Origin: Lachnospiraceae bacterium
GTDB lineage: Bacteria; Bacillota; Clostridia; Lachnospirales; Lachnospiraceae
Assembly (NCBI GenBank): GCA_024695225.1
Contig: JAILIO010000030.1
Location: 1 to 47,073, forward strand
DNA: 47,073 bases
Reading direction: 5' to 3'
The notes below the pieces were generated by a model that saw only the letters and a program-made list of their open reading frames with translations, was not told the origin of the DNA and did not search any database. Below are positions 40,635-47,073 of the stretch, piece after piece (the stretch's first letter is position 1; each line of letters begins with the position of its first letter). Position numbers and translations under genes: made by a program.

Positions 40635-42026
40635 TCATCTGATACAGAGATAATCCTGCATTACGCATCTTCTCTTCTTTGTAAATGTCTTGGCGCTGGT
40701 CAGGCCTTCGCCCGTCCTGCTGGCTATGGTGAAGGTGCAGATGCTCTCGCCTCCAAAACCAAGGGCTGCATAACTGGGGCCGTTCTTAACGATTATGGCT
40801 GTGTCTATGGCTCTGGCATATCTTGTGATATGATCCACATTTTTTGAGTGGATGTGGGCACTGTGCCTGTTTCCATGCTCAAGCCACACGGCAGTCTTCA
40901 GCCCCTCTTCGAAGTCCCTGACTCTCACAAGCCCCAGGATAGGCATCATCAGTTCCGTGGTGATGAGGGGATGTTCCTTCTCGCCCTCAAAAACTATGCA
41001 GCGGATATTGTCCGGTACATCCACGCCAACCATGGAGAGAAGTTTCTTTGCGCTTCTTCCGACACACTTGCGGTTAAGCCTTCCCTTTTCATCCATGACC
41101 GTAGCAGAAAGCTTGTCCTGGACTTCCTTGGGCGCCAGGTAACAGTTCTGTTCCGCTATCATGTGATGCATAAGTTCATCCGCAACACTGTCCACACACA
41201 CGATCTCTTTTTCCGCTATGCAGGGCAGATTGTTGTCAAAGGTACAGCCGTTTACGATATCCTGGGCGGCCTTGGCAATGTCTGCAGTCTCATCGACAAG
41301 CGCGGGCGGATTTCCTGCTCCTGCGCCGATGGCTCTCTTACCGGATGAAAGGACGGCGGTCACAACTCCGGGTCCTCCTGTAGCCACCAGTAACTGAATA
41401 TCAGGCGACTTCATCATCACCGAGCTGGTGTCAAGGGTGGGCACTTCCACGGTACAGGCTATATTGTCAGGTCCCCCTGCCTCAAGTGAGCACTTATTTA
41501 CCATATCGATGGTGAATATGGTGGTCTTGACTGCGTTGGGGTGGGGGTTGAACACCACCGAATTCCCTCCGGCCAGCATTCCCATGGTATTGCAAAGCAC
41601 TGTTTCACTGGGATTTGTGGCGGGGGTTATGGCGCCGATAACGCCAAAGGGTCCCATCTCCACCAGGGTGAGTCCTCTGTCACCTGAAACCGCCTCTGTT
41701 GTAATGTCTTCGGTGCCGGGAACTTTATCCGCCACCAGGAGATGCTTCAGGATCTTGTCCCCCACATTCCCCATTCCTGTCTCATCAACTCCCATGCGGG
41801 CTATGATCTCCGCATTTTCACGGGTGGCTTTTCTTATGTTTGAAATGATCTTTTCCCTCTGATCCAGGGTCATATCGCGGATCACTTTCTGGGCTTTTTT
41901 TGAAGCAGCGATGGCTTCCTCCATGGTCCCAAACACACCATGCATACCCTGGGAAGCTCCGTCTATCTGCATTCTGGCCATGACCTCCTGAACCACGTTC
42001 CGGACCATGCTCTCATTTAACTCCAT
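40635..42026 (-). CDS. pduP: CoA-acylating propionaldehyde dehydrogenase
   Basis: A 463-residue PduP/EutE-type enzyme that turns propionaldehyde, CoA and NAD+ into propionyl-CoA. The encapsulation peptide MELNESMVRNVVQEVMARMQ opens it. The aldehyde dehydrogenase fold follows with ITPATNPSETVLCNTMGMLAGG, ATGGPGVVTAVLSSGKRAIG and the catalytic cysteine in FDNNLPCIAEKE. Length is normal. It lies between the aldolase and the alcohol dehydrogenase genes in the operon. Confidence 0.95.
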   Translation of the reverse strand: MELNESMVRNVVQEVMARMQIDGASQGMHGVFGTMEEAIAASKKAQKVIRDMTLDQREKIISNIRKATRENAEIIARMGVDETGMGNVGDKILKHLLVADKVPGTEDITTEAVSGDRGLTLVEMGPFGVIGAITPATNPSETVLCNTMGMLAGGNSVVFNPHPNAVKTTIFTIDMVNKCSLEAGGPDNIACTVEVPTLDTSSVMMKSPDIQLLVATGGPGVVTAVLSSGKRAIGAGAGNPPALVDETADIAKAAQDIVNGCTFDNNLPCIAEKEIVCVDSVADELMHHMIAEQNCYLAPKEVQDKLSATVMDEKGRLNRKCVGRSAKKLLSMVGVDVPDNIRCIVFEGEKEHPLITTELMMPILGLVRVRDFEEGLKTAVWLEHGNRHSAHIHSKNVDHITRYARAIDTAIIVKNGPSYAALGFGGESICTFTIASRTGEGLTSAKTFTKKRRCVMQDYLCIR

Positions 42027-42120
42027 ACGTTTCCTCTCTTTTCAGTCTCTGAGCTTATGCTCTTCCGGCGAATCCGGGCTGCAGTCCGGATACCTTGCCG
42101 GAGGATCATCTCACCTTTTA

Positions 42121-42975
42121 TTATTTGCCAAGTCTCTCAAGAACCTTCTTTGTGATCTCTGCGATCACCTCAGGGCTCTGGGCTCTGTTGTCCACTGTCA
42201 TATCGGTGCTGCCGTGAACGCTGAGGCTGTTCTCGGGCATTCCCGGGATATGTGAAGAACATGCGCCTCCGCAGTTATGGCAATTGAGTCCGTCCTTGTT
42301 AAGGCACAGATTTGCGGGATGTTTGCCGGCAAGTCCCATCTTCCTTCTGATCTCGTACAGCTTTTCAACAGTGGCCTTGTCAAATTCCTTGGGGCCGCCC
42401 AGCTGCTTTGACTGATACAGAAGCTGTGCATAGAATTCCACGGATTCCATCTTCATATATGCGGCGAGAAGGTCTGTAGACCAGGTCAGAGCGCCATGGC
42501 TCTCCAGAAGAACTGCGTCATAGTAGGGCAGGTATTTTTCAAGCCTGTCAGGTATCTCGTTTGTGGAAGGTGTGCCGTACTCGGCGATGGGCACACAGCC
42601 GAGGGCTATGACTGCTTCAGGCATAATGGGCTGTGTGAGAGGGATACCCGCTATGGCAAAGCTGGTGGCATAAACGGGATGCGCATGGACCACAGAGCCG
42701 ACATCGGGTCTCTTCTGATACACTCTCATATGCATCTTTATCTCAGATGAGGGCTTGAAGCCTTTGTTAGCCTGGATCACGTTTCCGTTCTCATCAACCT
42801 TGCAGATGTAATCAGGGGTCATGAAGCCCTTGGATACGCCTGTGGGTGTGCAGAGGAACTCGTGATCGTTAAGCTTTACGGAAATGTTTCCATCGTTTGC
42901 CGCGACCATGTTCCTGTTGTAGATCCTCTTTCCGATGTCGCAGATCTGTTTTTTGATCTCATACTCGTTTACCAT
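42121..42975 (-). CDS. Class II aldolase (fuculose/rhamnulose-phosphate type), shell cargo
   Basis: A 284-residue protein. Residues 1-215 are the class II aldolase fold with SSEIKMH, VVHAHPVYATSFAI and LESHGAL supplying the base and zinc histidines. It would split L-fuculose- or L-rhamnulose-1-phosphate into DHAP and lactaldehyde. A Cys-rich linker (LNCHNCGGACSS) leads to a C-terminal encapsulation helix (SPEVIAEITKKVLERLGK). Aldolase with a C-terminal targeting helix is known for this compartment class. Kinase and isomerase genes for the sugar are not in the window. Confidence 0.9.
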   Translation of the reverse strand: MVNEYEIKKQICDIGKRIYNRNMVAANDGNISVKLNDHEFLCTPTGVSKGFMTPDYICKVDENGNVIQANKGFKPSSEIKMHMRVYQKRPDVGSVVHAHPVYATSFAIAGIPLTQPIMPEAVIALGCVPIAEYGTPSTNEIPDRLEKYLPYYDAVLLESHGALTWSTDLLAAYMKMESVEFYAQLLYQSKQLGGPKEFDKATVEKLYEIRRKMGLAGKHPANLCLNKDGLNCHNCGGACSSHIPGMPENSLSVHGSTDMTVDNRAQSPEVIAEITKKVLERLGK

Positions 42976-43096
42976 TTTTCAGTATCCTCCTTAAATTATG
43001 TTTACACTCTTGTTTTGAACTTATTTATCCCCGGCTGTAAAGCCCGCCTGCGCCGGATATGTTTCTATCCAGGCAGGATGAATAACTGTTTTTGTC

Positions 43097-43927
43097 TCAG
43101 CCTCCCAGAACACATTCCAGGCCGGATGCTTCCTCGGCCACTTTTCTCAGCATCCTCATCTGCTCTCCGTCCGGAAGTTCTGTATCTCCCATGGGGTAAG
43201 CCCTGTTGAGCCCGGTGTATTTGTCACTGCCGAGTCTGTGATATGGAAGAAGATGAATCCTCTTCACATGACTGAGGCTCCCTGCGAATTCAGCGATATC
43301 CCTTATCTCTTCAGGGGTAGCGTTGAAGGTCGGTATGGTGGGCACCCTTACGCTGAGTTCAACCCCCGGGTAGTCTGCTATCTTCCTCGCGTTCTCAAGG
43401 ACCAGTTCGTTGCCCGCCCCGATAAACTCTTTGTGCTTCCCGGAGTTTATGTGTTTTATATCCATAAGGAACTGATCGATATAGGGAAGCAGGCTCTCCA
43501 CCGTCTCCCATTTGGCAAACCCGGTGCTCTCCACCGCAGTGGTTATACCCGCATCCTTGGCAGCCATCAGAAGGCATCTTGCAAAGTCAGGCTGGAAAAG
43601 CATTTCTCCCCCCGAAAGAGTGAGACCGCCGCCGGATCTGCGGTAGTAATCCCTGTCTTTCTCCACAGTCTCCATCACTTCCCTGACCGTCACATCCTGT
43701 CCCATGATCTTAGGTTTACCTGCAACCATAAGCGTCTCTATCTCATGGCTCTGGGATTCGGGATTGCAACACCAGCGGCATCTGAAAAAGCAGCCCTTCA
43801 GAAACACTATGGTCCTTATGCCGGCGCCGTCATGGATGGAATAGCGCTGTATATCAAATATCCGTCCGGTTTTGTTCAGGCATTCCTCAGATAGCACTTG
43901 TCTGCTCCGTTCTGGATATGATGTCAT
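43097..43927 (-). CDS. Glycyl-radical enzyme activase (radical SAM)
   Basis: A 276-residue radical SAM enzyme. The cluster motif is GCFFRCRWCCNPES (CX3CX2C); GGGLTLSGGEMLFQP is the SAM-binding block. It installs the glycyl radical on the dehydratase. The eight-cysteine ferredoxin insertion found in many such activases is absent: only about 25 residues separate the cluster motif from VREVMETV. The start is uncertain: ATG at 43927 overlaps the GRE gene by 41 nt without a good ribosome binding site, and a CTG near 43879 behind GAGGAAT would give a protein opening NKTGRIFDIQRYSIHDG as homologues do. Confidence 0.92.
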   Translation of the reverse strand: MTSYPERSRQVLSEECLNKTGRIFDIQRYSIHDGAGIRTIVFLKGCFFRCRWCCNPESQSHEIETLMVAGKPKIMGQDVTVREVMETVEKDRDYYRRSGGGLTLSGGEMLFQPDFARCLLMAAKDAGITTAVESTGFAKWETVESLLPYIDQFLMDIKHINSGKHKEFIGAGNELVLENARKIADYPGVELSVRVPTIPTFNATPEEIRDIAEFAGSLSHVKRIHLLPYHRLGSDKYTGLNRAYPMGDTELPDGEQMRMLRKVAEEASGLECVLGG

Positions 43928-46418
43928 CCTGCAGCGATCTTGAAAGTGTTGTAAAAAGCGCGCTGTATCCGGCGACCCTCACCACCAGATGCTGGTAGTT
44001 TTCAGGATGTTTCTGGGCATCCAGAAGAGTTTCCCTGGACACGACGTTGAACTGCATATGCATGCCCTTCTGATCAAAATAAGAACGGATAAGAGCCACG
44101 AAATCATCCAGAGCCTTGGTGCCGGAAAGAGCCGAAGGATGGAATTTCTGATTGAACAGGGTTCCGTTGGAGCAGATCCCGTGGTCCAGCTTCGCCACCG
44201 AGTTGCAGGCAGCGGTGGGACCGTGAGTGTCAGTGCCCACATAGGGCGAAACTCCATCCGCCACAGGGGTATGGGCAAGTCTTCCGTCCGGAGTCGCCCC
44301 TGTCTGGGCTCCAAGAGGAACATTTGCAGATACGGGATACATACCCGCCTGGAAGATACCGCCTCTGGGATTCCTGTAATTCTGTACAGGTTTTGAATAT
44401 GTGTAGGCGGCTTCTCTTGCAAATTCATCCACTTCATCGATGTCATTTCCAAACTTGGGAAGATCCAGGATCATCTGCCGGATCTCTTTATACCTGTTTC
44501 TCACATCTTCAGGCAATTCCATGGACGCCACTGTGGCGATGACCTGAGGCAGATCCTTTTCGCTCACCTCTCTCCCCTGTGCCTTCATCTCTGCGATGGA
44601 TTCTATTGCCAGATCCGTGATACTCTGCTCGTCAAGAGGTTCTCCGAAGTTCATCTTGAGAGCATTTTTAAGTTCTCTCATGGTGACCTTCTTTTCGTCA
44701 AATACAAGTTTTTTCACGGCGTAAAGGGCATTTCCCACATTTGCTATGCCAAAACCCTGAGGCCCCGTGAAGTTGTAATGAGCGCCTCCCTGTTCGATGG
44801 CTTTGCCGTTCTTCATACAGTCAGACACCATGCCCGAAGCATAGGGGTCGGGATTTAACTTTCCATGGGCCACATCTATGGAGTTATCTGCGTTGACCAG
44901 AAGGGTTATCATATAATCCATCTGCTTTTTGTAGGCCTCAAAGAATTCTTCGTAGGTCTGCATGTTTTCAACTTCTCCGGTCTGTATGGATATGCGCTCA
45001 CCAAGGTCGTAGCCGTTTGAGAACACAAGTTCAAGAGGTCTGCACATGTTAAAGAAGGCCGCGTCATGCCACCCGAAGGTCTTTCCGGGCACAGAGGGCT
45101 CCACGCATCCGATTATGCTGTAATCCCTCGCGTCCTCAAGAGTCACTCCCCTGTTCATCATAGCGGGGATAATAACCTCATCGTTATACCAGGCAGGAAG
45201 TCCGATACCTGTGCGAGTCAGATCCGCAGCCCTGACCAGAAGGTCATGGGGAGATCCGTTCCACACCCTTATGGAAAGCGAAGGCATGGGAAGGAAAACA
45301 TGCTTGCTTGCAGTTATGCACATGAAAGAGATATCGTTTGTCACATCTCTGCCTTCCTTGTCCTGGCCGCCCACTATCAGGTTCTGGAAGAGGGAATATC
45401 CCGCAAATCCCTTTGCCGACTGCTCATCCCTGCATTTGTTTAAGTCGTTCAACTTCACCCAGATGCAGTCGATAAGTTCCTGGGCAAAATCCCGGGTGAT
45501 GGCATTGTCATCCATGTCTTTTTTGTAGAAAGGATACATATACTGATCAAATCTTCCGGGTGATATGCTGTGTCCACTGGATTCAAGCTGCAGCAGCTGC
45601 TGTATGAACCAGAAGCACTGGCATGCTTCCCAGAAATTCTTCGCCCCTTTTGCCGGAGCAGTCCTGCAGTTTGAGGCTATCCTTTGCAGTTCTTCTTTTC
45701 TCTTGGGATCGCTTTCTTTTCCGGCCTCCTGCTCCGCCAGATCAGCATATCTTCCGGCATAGTCGATGGCAGCCTGATAATCGATGATCATGGCTTTCAA
45801 AAGGGCGCTCTTCTCAGCGCAGTCAGAATCACCGGCATTGCATTTTGAAAGTTCCTCTGCCGCCTCTCTGATAAGCCCTTCGTATCCACAGGTGATCACA
45901 CGGCCGTAATCCACGGTATAATGGCCTATGCCGTTGAAATAATAATTTCCCGCAGTGAATATATTGTGCTCCTGAGCCTTTCTGGTTTCGGGAGTCATAT
46001 AGTTTTCGGCCAGTTCGCTGGAGGTCCTTCCCTTCCAGTATTTATCTGCTTCTTTTATCTCTTCAGCAGTCTTTTTTGAGATATAAAAAGGATCCGCCTC
46101 ACGTTTTTCAACTGTGTCGAATTCTTTTTCCAGCCATTCATAAGAGAATTCCGGATAGGTCTGGCATCCTCTGGGGGCTATGGTGGTGGAACCCACTATA
46201 AGCTCCTCAGGTCTTATGATTATGGGGATGTTTTTAAGGATATGGGAAAAAGCCAGAGCCCTTCTGATGGTCTGAGGCTGACCTTCCGATGCCTTGTAGG
46301 ATTCGGTGATGAGTTTTGCCCTGGCAGATTCTATCTCGGGCATTTTAGCAAAAAGATGTTTGACCATGCGTGGTATACGCTCTGATCTGGGTATCTCGGG
46401 CACGTAATAATCAGCCAT
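43887..46418 (-). CDS. Glycyl radical enzyme, probable B12-independent propanediol dehydratase
   Basis: An 843-residue glycyl radical enzyme. The radical glycine (Gly817) is in VVRVAGYSALF, and the catalytic cysteine is in SIIGCVEPSVPG with the acid/base glutamate two residues on. Other blocks are EELIVGSTTIAPRG and GGAHYNFTGPQGFGIANVG. Gene context (aldolase, PduP, PduL) favours 1,2-propanediol dehydration to propionaldehyde, rather than choline or glycerol, but specificity is inferred. No N-terminal targeting extension is seen. ATG at 46418 has GGAGGAG at proper distance; the ORF-track start 23 codons earlier lies upstream of the predicted promoter start. It is the first gene of the operon. 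Confidence 0.93.
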   Translation of the reverse strand: MADYYVPEIPRSERIPRMVKHLFAKMPEIESARAKLITESYKASEGQPQTIRRALAFSHILKNIPIIIRPEELIVGSTTIAPRGCQTYPEFSYEWLEKEFDTVEKREADPFYISKKTAEEIKEADKYWKGRTSSELAENYMTPETRKAQEHNIFTAGNYYFNGIGHYTVDYGRVITCGYEGLIREAAEELSKCNAGDSDCAEKSALLKAMIIDYQAAIDYAGRYADLAEQEAGKESDPKRKEELQRIASNCRTAPAKGAKNFWEACQCFWFIQQLLQLESSGHSISPGRFDQYMYPFYKKDMDDNAITRDFAQELIDCIWVKLNDLNKCRDEQSAKGFAGYSLFQNLIVGGQDKEGRDVTNDISFMCITASKHVFLPMPSLSIRVWNGSPHDLLVRAADLTRTGIGLPAWYNDEVIIPAMMNRGVTLEDARDYSIIGCVEPSVPGKTFGWHDAAFFNMCRPLELVFSNGYDLGERISIQTGEVENMQTYEEFFEAYKKQMDYMITLLVNADNSIDVAHGKLNPDPYASGMVSDCMKNGKAIEQGGAHYNFTGPQGFGIANVGNALYAVKKLVFDEKKVTMRELKNALKMNFGEPLDEQSITDLAIESIAEMKAQGREVSEKDLPQVIATVASMELPEDVRNRYKEIRQMILDLPKFGNDIDEVDEFAREAAYTYSKPVQNYRNPRGGIFQAGMYPVSANVPLGAQTGATPDGRLAHTPVADGVSPYVGTDTHGPTAACNSVAKLDHGICSNGTLFNQKFHPSALSGTKALDDFVALIRSYFDQKGMHMQFNVVSRETLLDAQKHPENYQHLVVRVAGYSALFTTLSRSLQDDIISRTEQTSAI

Positions 46419-46458
46419 GATCTCCTCCAAACTGGAAATAATTGTTGTTTCTTGCACG

Positions 46459-46487
46459 ATTCTATGTCTTTTGGCCCCTTTTGTCAA
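46459..46487 (-). promoter_or_regulatory. Promoter of the microcompartment operon
   Basis: On the minus strand a perfect TTGACA, a 17-nt spacer and TAGAAT. The start near 46452 gives a 34-nt leader. An A-rich stretch with phased A-runs lies directly upstream (46495-46555) and could act as an UP element. No clear operator or cre box was seen. Confidence 0.65.
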
Positions 46488-46558
46488 GCATAAAACAAGT
46501 ATTTTTGTGGTTTATTTTTGTTTTTTGGGAAATTTTTGTTGTTTTTTGTTTGTTTTCC

Positions 46559-46587
46559 TTGACACATCTTATCAGAGAAGGGATAAT
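46559..46587 (+). promoter_or_regulatory. Promoter of the PHP phosphatase gene, likely leaderless
   Basis: TTGACA, a 17-nt spacer and GATAAT. The predicted start (46594-46595) coincides with the A of the start codon at 46595. Confidence 0.6.
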
Positions 46588-46594
46588 CTATCTC

Positions 46595-47073
46595 ATGACG
46601 ACATTTGACATCCACACCCACTCCGTTTCCAGCGGACACGGGACAAAAGATACGGTTTCCGACATGTTGAGAGAAGCTTCGCGAAGGGGCTTGCACACTC
46701 TCGGCATTTCCGAGCATGGGCCGGCCATTCTGAACGCTCCAAAGCCGTCCTATTTCAGGAGTCTGTCCTTTGCTCCGCGCAAACGCTTCGGAATCCGGGT
46801 GCTGTACGGAGCAGAAGTTAATATACTGGACGGAGGCAAACTTGATCTCGAAGATGATATCCTTTCCGGGCTCGACTATGTGATAGCCTCCATGCATCAT
46901 CCCTCTCACAGATACGGCGACAGGGTTTCAAACACCGATGATTACATCAAAGCTATGAGCGACGATAATGTCAGAATACTTGGGCATTGCGACAATACAC
47001 AGTTTCCTGTGGATTATGACGCGATCGTCAGTTCTGCGAAACAATATTCCGTGATAGTTGAGATAAACGAAAG
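46595..47073 (+). CDS. PHP-domain phosphatase (YcdX/HisK-like), 3' end outside window
   Basis: The frame is open to the window edge (about 159 residues) and missing from the ORF track for lack of a stop. It starts MTTFDIHTHSVSSGHG (metal ligands HxH) and continues with ISEHGP, LYGAEVNILDGG, IASMHHPSHRYGD and ILGHCDN, all PHP trinuclear-metal motifs. The YcdX-like branch is phosphatases of uncertain substrate; histidinol phosphatase is the other option. It is divergent from the microcompartment operon. Confidence 0.85.
   Translation, partial: MTTFDIHTHSVSSGHGTKDTVSDMLREASRRGLHTLGISEHGPAILNAPKPSYFRSLSFAPRKRFGIRVLYGAEVNILDGGKLDLEDDILSGLDYVIASMHHPSHRYGDRVSNTDDYIKAMSDDNVRILGHCDNTQFPVDYDAIVSSAKQYSVIVEINE

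Overview
The window reads as an ordinary chromosomal stretch of a Gram-positive anaerobe of the class Clostridia, most like a Lachnospiraceae. Support comes from gene order (cysE-cysS-mrnC-rlmB-sigH, the Firmicutes arrangement), a sporulation-type SigH, RpoA-CTD, ThrH, QueH and BioY homologues, a free-standing FakA-type domain, and a glycyl-radical propanediol microcompartment of the Clostridium phytofermentans/Roseburia type. Nearly all genes are on the minus strand. No phage, insertion sequence or CRISPR array was seen. No species call is possible from the sequence alone.

Left part (1-14.7 kb): an acidic protein cut by the window edge; an Lrp/AsnC regulator overlapping a stand-alone RNA polymerase alpha C-terminal domain gene, behind a promoter with a perfect 18-bp palindrome at +1; tRNA-Thr(GGT); an arginase-fold protein split by a 57-bp-period in-frame repeat; the sigH-rlmB-mrnC-cysS-cysE-ispF block; a membrane-anchored trigger-factor-like chaperone; a DUF3048 protein; argJ; a FakA-like domain gene; rarA; thrH; and bioY with a recognisable promoter and BirA-type operator.

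Middle part (14.7-33 kb): argS-queH; holA; a response regulator-histidine kinase-GerMN lipoprotein operon preceded by a ComEA-like lipoprotein; a second arginine cluster (argC-GNAT-argB-argD) coupled to an orphan solute-binding protein; an alpha/beta hydrolase; a zinc-ribbon membrane protein with a D/Y/W-rich tail; and a chemoreceptor.

Right part (33-46.4 kb): a complete glycyl-radical-enzyme microcompartment operon on the minus strand. It runs GRE, activase, class II aldolase, PduP, alcohol dehydrogenase, four single-domain BMC shell proteins, PduL, PduN, PduS, PduT, DeoR regulator, then a ParA/McdA-like ATPase and a small Lys/Ala-rich protein. The enzymes would take the lactaldehyde/1,2-propanediol branch of fucose or rhamnose breakdown to propionyl-phosphate and propanol inside a protein shell. 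The ParA pair at the end is a candidate positioning or partition system for that shell. A divergent PHP-family phosphatase runs off the right edge from what looks like a leaderless promoter.

A recurring oddity is that at least seven gene junctions carry unrelated degenerate short tandem repeats (periods about 11-14, 13, 16, 34, 36, 39 and 57 bp), sometimes extending into coding sequence. The most striking is the 57-bp repeat in the arginase-like gene, where a 10-bp core is kept while the other 47 bp diverge.
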